NCBI RefSeq assembly: GCF_000337495.1
Contig: NZ_AOIS01000054.1
Span: 89,721-129,530, forward strand
Source: Haloterrigena salina JCM 13891
GTDB lineage: Archaea > Halobacteriota > Halobacteria > Halobacteriales > Natrialbaceae
Length of the DNA stretch: 39,810 bases
Direction: 5' to 3'
The notes beneath the pieces are model-generated. The model saw only the letters and a list, made by a program, of their open reading frames with translations. It was not told the origin of the DNA and searched no databases. Below are positions 1 to 9,156 of this stretch, one piece after another. Position numbers and translations under genes: made by a program. Every line of letters starts with the position of its first letter. The first letter of the stretch is position 1.

Positions 1-483
1 CCCCCTCCCCCCGCTGACGCGTTCCCTCCGCTCACCCCCGTTCCGTTTTCCTCGCTGATTCGGCGTTTCGTTCTCCGCGTTCGTCGATCACTTCGTCCCG
101 CTCGACTCGAGTCGAGACGATCCGGATCGGAACCCTATTCGTGATGAGCGATAACGCTCGACGAACCGCTTCCGAACTCGAGTCGCCGAACACACCGGTG
201 TCTCGGGAACGATCCGCTCGCCGAACGCTCGAACGAGGTCGGTAATACGAGATTACTCGCTTCCGAGCGGTCATCGAAAACCGATCGAGATCGTTCAGAA
301 CCGCTGCAGTGGCAGGTAATTCGCTCTTACCGCCGCCCGGGACCAAATATTCGATAATTCAATATCGCACGTATTTATTCGAATGGTTTTGTTTGATTAC
401 AGTCACGAAATAACTATCGTCTGTAAATTTTAAGTATAATAGAAGAGAAAGTTTATGGTGGTAGTGTCTGATTACCTGATTGC
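1..483. other. Intergenic start of window, no gene supported
   Basis: I see no convincing gene here. The first 12 bases are a C-rich run at the window edge. An open frame on the minus strand at 32-346 is basic, Arg-rich and without a recognisable domain, so I treat it as chance. The last 150 bases become AT-rich and hold a weak TATA-like stretch around 427-440 that could serve the gene starting at 484. Confidence 0.6.
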
Positions 484-2283
484 ATGGCACGCGACTCTTC
501 GGTAGCGGACGACGATCGGTGCGTCGGCGAGGACGCGCCGACGATCGACGACGGATCGGACGGATTGCTCCACCGGCGCTCGTACATGAAACTCGCCGGT
601 GCAACGACGGCAGCGGCAGCGACGTTCGGGACGAGCGCCAGCGCCGCTGAGGACTACGAGGTTATCCCCGCGAACGGACAGACCGTCCGGATCGGCCGCG
701 GCGAGACGTTCGAGAACAAGCTGATCGATCTCACGACCGGGAACAGCTTTCTGCTGCTCGTCGAGGGAGCAAACTCCGTAATCCGAAACATCGGATTCGA
801 GGGGCTCTACCGCGGCGACCAGTTCCTGATCTCGATCAGGGCCGATCGGGGCGACGTCCTCTTCGAGAACATCTACATGGGCGACGGCGCGACCAAGGAA
901 GGCGCGGACTTCGTCCACGGACCCGGCGCGGTCTTCATGCACAAGCAAAGCCAGGCGAACCTGACGTTCCGCCGGTGTAACGTGCAAGGATTCCCGAACA
1001 ACGGCTTCTACTGTTCGAACACCGCCTCCGGACCGAGCAGCGTCCACTTCGACACCTGTTTCGGCAAGAACAACGGCGTCACGACGTTCCGCTGTGCGAG
1101 CGGCGACGACGTGATCGAGAACTGCGTCGCGTACAACGACAACACCGACTACGGACAGGGCTACGGCGGCTACACCGAGACGAACGGCCGCCCCGTCTGG
1201 GTCTGGTCGGGCGGCGACGTCACGATTCGCGACTCCCACTTCGCCGACGGTCCCTACCCCTACGCGATGGTCGCCGGCGCCAACGGCTCGGCCGGTCGCG
1301 CCACCTTCGAGAGCGGTGGCTACCGCGGCACGATCCAGCGGGCGAACGGGTCGACCGTCACCGTCGCCGACGCCGTCTCGAGCGATCCCGATCTCTCCGT
1401 TCCCGACGGCGTCCCCACGTCGGCCAAAGCGGCCGCTTCGGGCGACTCGAGCGCTGCCTCGAGCACCGAAGTGAACGCCGAAAACGCCGCCGACGAGGAG
1501 CAACGTTCCCACGTCGTGCTCGTCGACGGCGACGCCTCGGACGTGACGCGCTACGAGTTCGCCGTCGACGGCGCGGTCGAGTCCGCGAACTACGAGGGCG
1601 CGTCGATCGACGTCGGCGACGAGATTACGGACGGGCGCGTCAGCGGCGCCGTCGCCGACTGGAAGGACGCCTTCCGGTTCGACGGCGACCTCGAAGAGCT
1701 CACCGTCGACGGGCCGGGAACGGTCCTGGTCGACGGCGAAGCGGTCGATCCGGCCGATTACGGCGCGGCGCTCCCGCACGTCCTCGAGGTCGCGGGTCGG
1801 GGCGTGCCGACGAGTTTCGAGATTTCGGTCGAGGGCGAGATCGAACTCGACGGGGAAGACGACGCGACGACGATCACGGAGTCGACCGTCCAGAGTTCGG
1901 TCACCGACGGCACCCGGACGTTCCGGTTCTCGGGCGCGGTGACCGACGTGACGATCATCAACGGCGACGCCGACGTCAGCGTCGACGGCGAGGAGATCGA
2001 TCCCGCCGACTACGGCGACCACGAACTGCTCCCCCACGCGGTGGTCATCGACGGGACGACGGCCGACGAACCGAGCGCCTACTCCTTCGAGACCGGCGGC
2101 GCGGTCGTCAAGTCCACCCACAGCGAGGCCACGATCGACGAGGACGACGTGATCGAAGACCGAACCGTCCGCGGCGTCGCCGGCAACTGGGCCGACGCCT
2201 ACTGGTTCGACGGCGACATCGAGGACTTCACCCTGCGCGGTCACGCGACCGTCGACGTGCAGTACAACGTTCGCGAGCAGTAA
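484..2283 (+). CDS. Tat-exported right-handed beta-helix protein with three C-terminal repeat domains
   Basis: A 599-residue secreted protein. Residues about 30-57 hold a twin-arginine signal (HRRSYMKLAGATT, then an Ala-rich hydrophobic stretch ending in ASA), so export is probably folded and via Tat. Residues about 60-300 are rich in short N/G/D turns with beta strands (FENIYMGDGATKEG, FRRCNVQGFPNNGFY), typical of right-handed parallel beta-helix proteins, the fold of polysaccharide lyases and hydrolases. A Ser/Ala linker (about 310-340) leads to three related domains of about 85 residues (about 343-428, 430-514, 516-599), with VDGEAVDPADYG and VDGEEIDPADYG closing the first two. No catalytic residues can be assigned. 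The next gene is a glycosyltransferase, so a role with extracellular polysaccharide is possible but inferred. Met34 (position 583) lies inside the Tat motif and is a poorer start than 484. Confidence 0.85.
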   Translation: MARDSSVADDDRCVGEDAPTIDDGSDGLLHRRSYMKLAGATTAAAATFGTSASAAEDYEVIPANGQTVRIGRGETFENKLIDLTTGNSFLLLVEGANSVIRNIGFEGLYRGDQFLISIRADRGDVLFENIYMGDGATKEGADFVHGPGAVFMHKQSQANLTFRRCNVQGFPNNGFYCSNTASGPSSVHFDTCFGKNNGVTTFRCASGDDVIENCVAYNDNTDYGQGYGGYTETNGRPVWVWSGGDVTIRDSHFADGPYPYAMVAGANGSAGRATFESGGYRGTIQRANGSTVTVADAVSSDPDLSVPDGVPTSAKAAASGDSSAASSTEVNAENAADEEQRSHVVLVDGDASDVTRYEFAVDGAVESANYEGASIDVGDEITDGRVSGAVADWKDAFRFDGDLEELTVDGPGTVLVDGEAVDPADYGAALPHVLEVAGRGVPTSFEISVEGEIELDGEDDATTITESTVQSSVTDGTRTFRFSGAVTDVTIINGDADVSVDGEEIDPADYGDHELLPHAVVIDGTTADEPSAYSFETGGAVVKSTHSEATIDEDDVIEDRTVRGVAGNWADAYWFDGDIEDFTLRGHATVDVQYNVREQ

Positions 2284-2489
2284 TTCACAGCGCCCGGAGA
2301 TCGTTTCGTTCCGGATCGATCGCGCGGGCGGCGGGGCGAGATCGGTCGCCCGCTCGCAGCGCATCGACGGCGGACGGGTGACGATGGAAGTTCATTTTCG
2401 CTGTTGCATTCCGCGTTACTGACCGGTACGTGTCGAGTACGTTCGGTACGAGCAGTATAACAATCCATCTGATAGACTACCGTCGCGGT

Positions 2490-3650
2490 ATGAACATCGG
2501 TTTCTATCACGACGCCGCCGGAACCCGCCACGCCGGCGGAATCGCCGTCTACACGCAGCAGATGGCGGCCGCACTCAGTCGGTCGAACGACGTCTATCTC
2601 TACACGCAGCGCGGAGAGCCCGCGCCGATCGTCCGCGAGTCGGACGTGACCGTCGTCGAGACCCCGTCCTTCGACAGCGACTGGCCGGCCTCGCTCGAGG
2701 AGTCGCTCCCGGTCGGCTCCCAGGACTGGACGAAAGCCCGAATGACGCTGTGGGCCGAGCGAAACGGCGTCATCGACCACATCGACGACACCCTGGACGT
2801 GCTGTTTACCGCCCACTATCTCGACGATCTCCTCCTGTCGAATCTGGTCGACGTGCCGACGGTCTACACGTACCACCGGCTCTCGGATATCGGGATCGGC
2901 GCGAAACTGCAACAGGCGTTCTCCGCGACGGAGCTGATTCTGGCCAACTCGCCGGAGACCGCGGACCGCGTGGAATCGGCGTTCGACGTCGACGTCGAGG
3001 AGATCGTCTATCCGGGCGTCGACACGGACCGGTTCCGGCCCGACGCCGATCCCGTCATCTCGAGTCGCGATCCGATCATCCTCTTCGTCGGCCGACTGGT
3101 CGAAGCGAAGGGGATCGACGAACTGCTCGAGGCGGTCGCCCGACTCGAGGGCGACCAGGAACTTCACGTGGTCGGGCGCGGCGACCGAGAGCGGATCCGC
3201 CGGCGAGCCCGCGACCTCGGAATCGCGGCGTCGGTGGAACTCCACGGCGAAGTTCCCCACCCCGAACTGCCGGGCTACCACGCCGGCGCCGACGTGTTCT
3301 GCCTGCCGAGTCACGACGAGAGCTTCGCGATGGCCAACGTCGAGGCGATGGCCTGCGGGCTGCCGGTCGTGACGACCGACCTCGAGGCGATCCAGACGTA
3401 CCTCGCCAACGGCGACAACGGGCTCCTGTCCCGCGTCGGGGACCCGCAAGACCTGGCCGACAAACTGAAGCTCGTCTTCGAATCGCCGGAGTTGCGGGCG
3501 CGGCTCGGCGAACAGGCCCGGACTGACGCGCAGGCGTTTGCGTGGCGGACGCAGGCCCGTCGGCTCGAGGCGTTCTGTTCCGACGTCCTCGACGTCGAGG
3601 AGGAGATCGAGGAGGTTCGGCCCGACCAGCCGCGCCCGAACACGGTTTGA
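2490..3650 (+). CDS. Glycosyltransferase family 4 protein
   Basis: A 386-residue GT-B glycosyltransferase that would move a sugar from an activated nucleotide donor to a lipid, glycan or protein acceptor on the cytoplasmic side. The N-terminal acceptor domain opens with FYHDAAGTRHAGGIAVYTQQ, the Gly-rich loop of the family. The donor domain starts near residue 195 with ILFVGRLVEAKGIDELLEAV and carries the EX7E motif (E277 and E285, in HDESFAMANVEAMACGLPVV). I chose the ATG at 2490 because the family begins directly with MNIGFYHD and a TATA-like element (about 2452-2459) sits some 35 bp upstream. An in-frame start at 2430 would add 20 atypical residues. It follows the secreted beta-helix gene in the same orientation after about 200 bp. 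Donor and acceptor cannot be read from the sequence. Confidence 0.9.
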   Translation: MNIGFYHDAAGTRHAGGIAVYTQQMAAALSRSNDVYLYTQRGEPAPIVRESDVTVVETPSFDSDWPASLEESLPVGSQDWTKARMTLWAERNGVIDHIDDTLDVLFTAHYLDDLLLSNLVDVPTVYTYHRLSDIGIGAKLQQAFSATELILANSPETADRVESAFDVDVEEIVYPGVDTDRFRPDADPVISSRDPIILFVGRLVEAKGIDELLEAVARLEGDQELHVVGRGDRERIRRRARDLGIAASVELHGEVPHPELPGYHAGADVFCLPSHDESFAMANVEAMACGLPVVTTDLEAIQTYLANGDNGLLSRVGDPQDLADKLKLVFESPELRARLGEQARTDAQAFAWRTQARRLEAFCSDVLDVEEEIEEVRPDQPRPNTV

Positions 3651-3966
3651 ACGGCGACGTCGCGGCTCGTCGAGTGCGACGGACAGCGATAGTAACGAGT
3701 AGTCCCCTCAGGCGACGGCGGGTCGCGCGGATCTCGAGCGGGCGTCGAGATGAGTGTAAAGGTGGCTCCCGCGCCTGAATCGGAAACAGATGCTGGCACG
3801 CGAACTGCTCCGGTACGGATGACGGTCGTCGGGAGCCGTTCGTCCGTTCGAGTGCCGTGAATAAAAGTCCTTCTTACCTGCTATCGCAAGAAATCTTCTC
3901 AACCCCTGTGAGAACCCGCGATCGTCGACGGCTCGCACGGGCGTCGACCCACTCCCGACCGAACAG
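3651..3966. other. Intergenic between convergent genes
   Basis: The glycosyltransferase and the DUF7344 gene converge on this 316-bp stretch. A TATA-like TGAATAAAAG lies near 3849-3858 but no gene follows it convincingly. A 36-codon frame from about 3750 has no support beyond being open. Confidence 0.5.
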
Positions 3967-4563
3967 TCACTCGATCCGCGATAGCTTGCCGTCGACGTTC
4001 CGTTCGCGCCGTCGATTCGACACGGCGTGTGCCACCGAGAGGGCGAAGAAGGCGACGACGACGACACCGGCGAGCCCGAGCGTCGGGACGGCCGACAGCG
4101 GCGGAACGCTAAGGAATGCACCGGTGACGAGTGCCGCACCGACGACGCTCAGGGCCGCGTACCACCGATCCCACCGATCCTGTTGGTGGGTATCCGTGTC
4201 CAGATACATCATCAGCAGGTCGGCGTTGTCCGCCAGCGAGATCAGTCCCCGATCCTGATCGTACTCGACGATACCGGCGTCGTCCATCTTCGGTAGATGC
4301 GTCTGGTAAAGGGCGACGTACACGCGCTTGCGTTGATCGGAGCTGAGCGCGCTGACTTCGGTATCGTTCTCCCAGGCCGCGATCTGTTCGGCGAGTTCGC
4401 CGAGGGTGACCGTATCGTCGGCCTCGAGTAAGTACGCGAGGACTTCGCGCCGACGGCGGTTCTTCAGGAGCTCGAAAATGACGTCTTTCGACAATCGTTG
4501 CTCCTCGTCCGAATCGGCGACCGATGCGATCTCGTCGGGTAGGGACGTATCGATCGACGACAT
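3967..4563 (-). CDS. DUF7344-type winged-helix membrane protein
   Basis: A 198-residue protein of a large haloarchaeal family of membrane-tethered presumed regulators. Residues about 22-130 form a winged-helix-like domain with the family signature: KDVIFELLKNRRRREVLAYL, then LGELAEQIAAWEN, then RKRVYVALYQTHLPKMDDAG and IVEYDQDRGLI. Two hydrophobic helices follow (about 139-160 and 163-182), so the DNA-binding part is cytoplasmic and membrane-anchored. It ends in a basic tail. The promoter side (4564-4735, minus strand) contains a TATA-like CCTTAAGAG far upstream and a repeated TTGGTGT heptamer. It is convergent with the glycosyltransferase gene, and no operon partner is visible. Target genes are unknown. 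Confidence 0.85.
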   Translation of the reverse strand: MSSIDTSLPDEIASVADSDEEQRLSKDVIFELLKNRRRREVLAYLLEADDTVTLGELAEQIAAWENDTEVSALSSDQRKRVYVALYQTHLPKMDDAGIVEYDQDRGLISLADNADLLMMYLDTDTHQQDRWDRWYAALSVVGAALVTGAFLSVPPLSAVPTLGLAGVVVVAFFALSVAHAVSNRRRERNVDGKLSRIE

Positions 4564-5313
4564 TACGATCGACCCCCTGTAGCCGGGATCGCGCTCCGGT
4601 TCGATTCACACTGGTTACCGTACACGAAACGGCTGCCAAACTGTCGAATCGACGGAAGCCGCTGTCTGCTCGGTCGGCAAGTCGCAGTCACGATTGACAC
4701 ACCAAGTTGTACACCAATACTGAAACTCTTAAGGACGGCCACGTTTCGCACCGGCTGCAAAGCAGGTATGGAACGGCTTCGATCGGTCGCCGACGGCGTA
4801 GAGTATCGAAGCGGGGTTGGACGGTTTCGAGAATCGCTCGGCGAGAACAGTATTGGACGATTGTTCGACTGTACCGAGCGCGTACACGCACAACCGTTAC
4901 GGTAGCAGGGGCGTGAGCGGGGTCGAGGGACTGAACTGGGACACGACACTGGGTCGAAACGTTTGGTGCCGGCGACATAAAGGCGAACGACAGTTCGCCG
5001 GCGAAAGCCATATTTACGCGATGAACACGCGATTTACGTCCCGTTCATGAGGGAACGATGACCACATTTCATGTAGCATGTTCACTATGGACACGGTAGG
5101 GCGACGGCGCTACGCGATAGCGCTACGCCCGAACGCGACCGATGGGACACGGTCTCGGCACAGCTCAATCAACGCCACACAGCAGCGTCGGCGGCGATCT
5201 GTCGCTTCTCTCATCTTCTCTCTTTCGAGCGAGGACGGCCAACTCGTAAGTCTGCGTTTCCCGCGAAACCATGTGAACCCCTTACAGTGCCTGCACCGAT
5301 TCTTCCACTACTG
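4564..5313. other. Long intergenic region upstream of TFB
   Basis: About 750 bp between divergent genes with no well-supported gene. It holds a direct repeat of ACACCAA (4699-4705 and 4711-4717, one helical turn apart), a TATA-like CTCTTAAGG near 4727-4735, and a hairpin at 4982-4999 (GGCGAAC/GTTCGCC, 4-nt loop). A 45-codon open frame at 4768-4905 starts about 37 bp after the TATA-like site. Its codon use is mediocre, so I do not call it a gene. Confidence 0.5.
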
Positions 5314-6270
5314 ATGACGCGGTCCATTATCGATCACACCACGAGCGAATCAACCGAGACAGAAACTGGTCTATGTCCGGACTGCGAAACCGATACGATC
5401 GTCCACGACCCGGACCGCGGCGAGCGAGTCTGCGAGGAGTGCGGGCTCGTTCTGACCGAAGATCCGATCGATTACGGCCCCGAATGGCGAGCCTTCAACG
5501 CCCAGGAACACGACGAGCTCTCCCGCGTCGGCGCGCCGCTGACCCAGTCGATGCACGATCGGGGGCTGACGACGACCATCGACTGGCGCAACAAGGACGC
5601 CAACGGTCACTCGATGTCGGCCGACAAACAGGGCCAGCTCCACCGACTCCGCGTCTGGCAGGAACGCATCCGCACGAAAAACGCCGGCGAACGCAACCTG
5701 AAGTACGCGCTCTCGGAAATCGACCGTATGGTCAGCGCGTTAGGCGTTCCAAAGCCCGTTAAAGAGACCGCAAGCGTCATTTACCGACGCGCGCTCGAGC
5801 AGGACCTCATCCGCGGCCGGTCGATCGAGGGCGTCGCCACCAGCGCGCTGTACACGGCCTGTCGGAAGGAAGACATTCCGCGGAGCCTCGAGGAAGTAAC
5901 CTCCGTCTCCCGGGTCGACCAACGGGAGATCGGCCGGACGTATCGGTATATCGCCGACGAACTCGACATCAATCTGGAGCCGACGAATCCGCGCCAGTTC
6001 GTTCCCCGTTTCTGTTCCGAACTCGACGTCGGCAAGGACGTCGAGACGAAGGCCGTCGAAATCATCGACCAAACGACCGAGCAGGGGCTGCACTCGGGAA
6101 AGTCGCCGACCGGCTTCGCCGCCGCCGCCATCTACGCGGCCGGGTTGTTGTGCGACGAGACGATCCCCCAGCGGGCCGTCGCCGACACCGCTCAGACGAC
6201 CGTGGTGACGGTTCGGAACCGGTACCGCGAGCAACTCGAGGCGATCGATCAGCAGCCGGCGACGACGTGA
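5314..6270 (+). CDS. tfb: Transcription initiation factor IIB (TFB)
   Basis: A 318-residue archaeal TFB, the TFIIB homologue that binds TBP and the BRE and recruits RNA polymerase. The N-terminal zinc ribbon has CPDC (C21, C24) and CEEC (C40, C43). The B-reader region follows (DPIDYGPEWRAF). Two cyclin-like repeats cover about 120-205 and 215-310, including GRSIEGVATSALYTACRKED and the matching GFAAAAIYAAGLLCDETIPQ. The ATG at 5314 leaves a normal short N-terminus before the ribbon. An upstream GTG at 5287 is in frame but less likely. Haloarchaea carry several TFBs used for promoter selection, and this is one of that set. It is divergent from the DUF7344 gene, and its long upstream region may be regulatory. 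Confidence 0.95.
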   Translation: MTRSIIDHTTSESTETETGLCPDCETDTIVHDPDRGERVCEECGLVLTEDPIDYGPEWRAFNAQEHDELSRVGAPLTQSMHDRGLTTTIDWRNKDANGHSMSADKQGQLHRLRVWQERIRTKNAGERNLKYALSEIDRMVSALGVPKPVKETASVIYRRALEQDLIRGRSIEGVATSALYTACRKEDIPRSLEEVTSVSRVDQREIGRTYRYIADELDINLEPTNPRQFVPRFCSELDVGKDVETKAVEIIDQTTEQGLHSGKSPTGFAAAAIYAAGLLCDETIPQRAVADTAQTTVVTVRNRYREQLEAIDQQPATT

Positions 6271-6286
6271 TCGGCCGCGGCCGCGG

Positions 6287-6457
6287 TCACATGATCGAGC
6301 GCTCTTCTTCGGGATGGAAGTCCTCCAGCGCGTGGAGGTTCGCGTACGGCACGAACGCGACGAACTCGTCGTCCTCGTCGTAGAGTTCCACGCCGTTCTC
6401 GGTGTGCTCGTACTGCTCGCACTGGATCTGCCCTTCGGGAAGGATTGCGCGATACAT
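6287..6457 (-). CDS. Small conserved acidic haloarchaeal protein (56 aa)
   Basis: A 56-residue acidic protein beginning MYRAILPEGQIQCEQYE and ending in HALEDFHPEEERSIM. The internal segment ELYDEDDEFVAFVPYANLHA alternates acidic and aromatic residues, as in a small beta-rich protein. I chose the ATG at 6457 because a TATA element on the minus strand (CTATATTTG, 6480-6488) lies about 27 bp upstream, the spacing of a leaderless transcript. A longer frame to 6556 would run through that promoter and adds unconserved-looking residues. It converges with tfb with 16 bp between stop codons. I recognise it as a type of small protein found in many haloarchaea but know no function. Confidence 0.75.
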   Translation of the reverse strand: MYRAILPEGQIQCEQYEHTENGVELYDEDDEFVAFVPYANLHALEDFHPEEERSIM

Positions 6458-6479
6458 ACTCCCTAGGACGCCGTCCACC

Positions 6480-6488
6480 CAAATATAG
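6480..6488 (-). promoter_or_regulatory. TATA box of leaderless promoter
   Basis: CTATATTTG on the minus strand, centred about 27 bp before the ATG at 6457. This spacing fits haloarchaeal leaderless transcription and supports the short start of the 56-residue protein. Confidence 0.55.
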
Positions 6489-6616
6489 CTGGGCGGTGGT
6501 TTCGGTCGCGGGGAGCGGATTTCGCGTGTTCTCGCATCCGCCCGCAGCCACGGCAACGAGCCGCTACCGTGGGAATCGTTACAGTGATGACACTACGGTG
6601 TCGAACTGAATTCAGA

Positions 6617-7630
6617 ATGAGTGAGGACACCGAGGTCGACGTCGAAGTCCACGAGGCCGTCACGTACGCGACGCGCGACGCCGGCGAGCTGGGGCTCGAT
6701 CTGTTCGTACCCGCGGTCGACGATCCGCCGCTGGTCGTCTACGTCCACGGCGGCGGCTGGGTCGCCGAGACCCGCGACAACGTTCCGGAGCCGGAGCGGT
6801 ACGCGGCCGAGTGGGAGTGTGCGATCGCCAGCGTGAGCTACCGATTGGCCGCGATTCCCGACGCCCTCGAGGACGGCGTCGAGTTCGCGATCGACCCGGC
6901 GAACGACACGCCGCGGGGCGTCTTCCCCGACCAGTTCGTCGACGTGAAGGCGGCGATCAGGTGGCTGCGAGCGAACGCCGACGAGTACGGTTACGACGCG
7001 ACGGCCGTCGCGGCGTGGGGCGCATCGGCCGGCGGGCACCTGGCCCTCCTCGCGGGAGTCGTCGACGACGTCGAAGCGCTCGCGGGGGACGCCTTCTCGG
7101 AAGCGGACCTCGAGAAGGCGGTCGCTCCCGACGAATCGGGCGCCGTCCAGGCGGTCGTCGACTGGTACGGCGTCGCGGATCTCACGCTGGTCCCAGACGA
7201 TCCGACCAATCCCGCCTCGCTGCTCATCGGCGGCCCGAAATCGGAGCACGAGGCCGCGTTCGCGCAGGCGAGTCCGGTGACCCACGTCTCCGTGGAGACG
7301 CCACCGGTCCTCTGTATGCACGGTCGCGAAGACACGGTGGTTCCGATCGAACACAGCCGCGTCCTGTTCGACGCGCTGGACGAGGCCGGCGTCGACGCGG
7401 CGCTGTACGAACTGCACGACCGCAACCACGTCTGGGTGACCGGCGGCGTCGAGGAGATCGAGTCGGAACGGGTGGCGATGGAGTTGCTGACCGCGGCTCC
7501 GACGCCCGCACAGTCGATCACCGAGACCGTCCACCTCGAGGACGGCGGCTCCGCGACCTCGCTCATCGACGGAACGCCCCCGGCGGGACCGGACGCGATC
7601 GAGCGGTTCCTCGAGCGTACGCTCGAGTGA
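6617..7630 (+). CDS. Alpha/beta hydrolase (carboxylesterase/lipase-like)
   Basis: A 337-residue cytoplasmic serine hydrolase of the HGGG-oxyanion type (BD-FAE / hormone-sensitive-lipase-like group). HGGGW near residue 44 forms the oxyanion hole. The nucleophile elbow is GASAGGH with S137. The acid is likely D239 (HGREDTVVP) and the base H271 (DRNHVWVTGG). These are spaced as in a complete alpha/beta hydrolase, so the enzyme looks intact. No signal peptide is present. I chose the ATG at 6617 (MSEDTEVDVEVHEAVTY). The in-frame start at 6569 would add 16 basic residues of poor composition. It is divergent from the 56-residue protein. The ester or peptide substrate is unknown. Confidence 0.9.
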   Translation: MSEDTEVDVEVHEAVTYATRDAGELGLDLFVPAVDDPPLVVYVHGGGWVAETRDNVPEPERYAAEWECAIASVSYRLAAIPDALEDGVEFAIDPANDTPRGVFPDQFVDVKAAIRWLRANADEYGYDATAVAAWGASAGGHLALLAGVVDDVEALAGDAFSEADLEKAVAPDESGAVQAVVDWYGVADLTLVPDDPTNPASLLIGGPKSEHEAAFAQASPVTHVSVETPPVLCMHGREDTVVPIEHSRVLFDALDEAGVDAALYELHDRNHVWVTGGVEEIESERVAMELLTAAPTPAQSITETVHLEDGGSATSLIDGTPPAGPDAIERFLERTLE

Positions 7631-7712
7631 TTGACCGCCGCGATCCGCGGGAGACGAATTACAGAGAAAATCCGTATCTCGGACGCCATCGAACGGGCCG
7701 TAGCGACTGGAA

Positions 7713-8186
7713 TCACTCCTCGCGTTTACCGTACGTTTCCTCACCCCACCCGTAGTCGGACGCTTCGTCGTTCCGTTCGAGGTAGTCCTCCAGTTCCTCC
7801 TGTACCGCTCGGCCGAGATCGTCTAACTCACCGTCGATCAGTGAAACCGTGCTCGAATCGAGCGACTCAGTCGCGTTTCGCTCCCGCCAGTCGTCCGAAA
7901 TCGTTGGGGCGTCGAAGCGAAGGCGGTCTTCGGTCGGGTCCCAGTAGAAGTCGAACGCTCGGAACAGGCCGAGGTCGCTGATAATTCGAACGTGCTCTTC
8001 ATCGAGATTCGTGTACTCGGTCCACTCGTTGAATCCCTCCTTCCACGCACCCTCCTGAAGCAGGTCTTCGATGTCCTCACGGTAGAAGTCCTCCGACCCG
8101 AGCGTCTCTTCTTGCCACTCGAACTCGCGGGGCATTCCTCGGTTCGAGAGGTCTGGTGGTTCCGGAACCTCGATATCGAGCGCCAT
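7713..8186 (-). CDS. Acidic protein of unknown function
   Basis: A 157-residue, very acidic soluble protein (MALDIEVPEPPDLSNRGMPR at the N-terminus, helical acidic C-terminus with AVQEELEDYLERND). I do not recognise a domain. The middle (RIISDLGLFRAFDFYWDPTE) is hydrophobic enough to suggest a small globular fold. There is no signal peptide or membrane segment. A minus-strand TATA (TTTTATTG, about 8209-8216) sits about 26 bp before the ATG at 8186, giving a leaderless promoter and fixing the start. It is convergent with the hydrolase and in the same orientation as the DUF5789-like gene upstream. This is where accessory, poorly characterised genes begin. Confidence 0.7.
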   Translation of the reverse strand: MALDIEVPEPPDLSNRGMPREFEWQEETLGSEDFYREDIEDLLQEGAWKEGFNEWTEYTNLDEEHVRIISDLGLFRAFDFYWDPTEDRLRFDAPTISDDWRERNATESLDSSTVSLIDGELDDLGRAVQEELEDYLERNDEASDYGWGEETYGKREE

Positions 8187-8208
8187 ACCAGTGGTTTCAC
8201 TGGGAACA

Positions 8209-8216
8209 CAATAAAA
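8209..8216 (-). promoter_or_regulatory. TATA box of leaderless promoter
   Basis: AT-rich element read as TTTTATTG on the minus strand, about 26 bp upstream of the ATG at 8186. Confidence 0.5.
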
Positions 8217-8341
8217 GCCCGTAGCAGTTCCAAACGAGACACCTCTCGCAAGACAATATCTCAGTACTGGATAGCGGGCGTGTATCGGTCACGCTTGGGG
8301 CTTGACAGCAGTCAGTGCACCGATCGCCCGTGATCGTCGGT

Positions 8342-8941
8342 CTATATCCCGAGCCACTCGTCGTTTCGGATCTGGTATCCGTTCGCTCGACAGAACTTCG
8401 CCGCTTCTCGGCGTACCGCCCGGGACGTCGGGAGCGTTTCGTCGTCGCGGAGTCGCTCGACGATCCAGTCGCCGATGGCTCGGATCCCTTCATCGTCGTC
8501 ATCGGCGTCGATCGCTTTGAGTTCCTGGAATGTCTTCTCGTATGCCTTGCGCTGTGTCCAACTGAAATCCGTATTCCGAAGCGTCCCGCTGGCTTCCACG
8601 ACCCGTTTCATGGCCGCGGCGACTGTCGGCCGCTGTACCTGCACACGGACGGCAGCCGGAGAGTCGAACGTCTCCTCGTCCGTCTCCGGTACTAGGTCCT
8701 CGATACTGTAGCTCCCCTCGACCGATTCGATCTCGCGATCGCCGATCGCCGCGGCGACCTCGATCCCCGTCGCCGGGAACGTCAGCTCTTCGAGTTCCGC
8801 CTCGAAATCGGCGAGTTCCTCCGCTTCCACCGGTGGCTCTATTTCGTCCCCGCGCTCCAGTTCCGTGGCGATTTCACGCTCTCGCTGGCGCCTTTCAGCG
8901 TCGTGCGCTTGCTTGTCTCGACCGCGCTTATCGTCTGCCAT
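8342..8941 (-). CDS. DUF5789-like haloarchaeal protein
   Basis: A 199-residue acidic protein. The first 35 residues are a charged helix (KRGRDKQAHDAERRQREREI). Residues about 50-120 resemble the DUF5789 family: FPATGIEVAAAIGDREIE, then a YSIEDLVPETDEETFDSPAA segment that aligns with the family's ET-F-S core, then VQRPTVAAAMKRVVEAS. The C-terminal part (about 125-199) includes RAIGDWIVERLRDDE and RREAAKFCRANGYQ and may be a second small helical domain. It has no membrane segment or signal. No biochemical function is known for DUF5789 proteins. It lies in the same orientation as its two neighbours but with gaps of 155 and 215 bp, so co-transcription is not certain. Confidence 0.75.
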   Translation of the reverse strand: MADDKRGRDKQAHDAERRQREREIATELERGDEIEPPVEAEELADFEAELEELTFPATGIEVAAAIGDREIESVEGSYSIEDLVPETDEETFDSPAAVRVQVQRPTVAAAMKRVVEASGTLRNTDFSWTQRKAYEKTFQELKAIDADDDDEGIRAIGDWIVERLRDDETLPTSRAVRREAAKFCRANGYQIRNDEWLGI

Positions 8942-9156
8942 CCCAGAACGTTGGCTCTCCAGCCGGATAGCTCTGTGGACAGCTGTTGTCTACGGTCACT
9001 CTCGCTCGAGCGTCCCCGAATTCGACCGCCGACGACCGCTCGAGTGACGGACCCACGACTACCGAACCGACACGAACACTCGCGAGCGGCTGCGTCGTGA
9101 GGTGCTGAAAGCGTGAGTACCCGCGCTCGCGGGAGTGGCTGGTTGCGTGGACAGGC

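Noticed and set aside
1-12. C-rich run at the window start as possible adapter
   Set aside because: It does not match Nextera or TruSeq sequence as I know them. Left as genomic.
472-2364. 630-codon open frame on the minus strand opposite the beta-helix gene
   Set aside because: A typical antisense shadow in GC-rich DNA: Val/Arg/Asp-rich, no domain, fully overlapped by a clear Tat-exported protein.
4768-4905. 45-codon frame with a TATA-like site upstream
   Set aside because: Third-position base use is mediocre and no homologue is recognised. Noted in the intergenic entry only.
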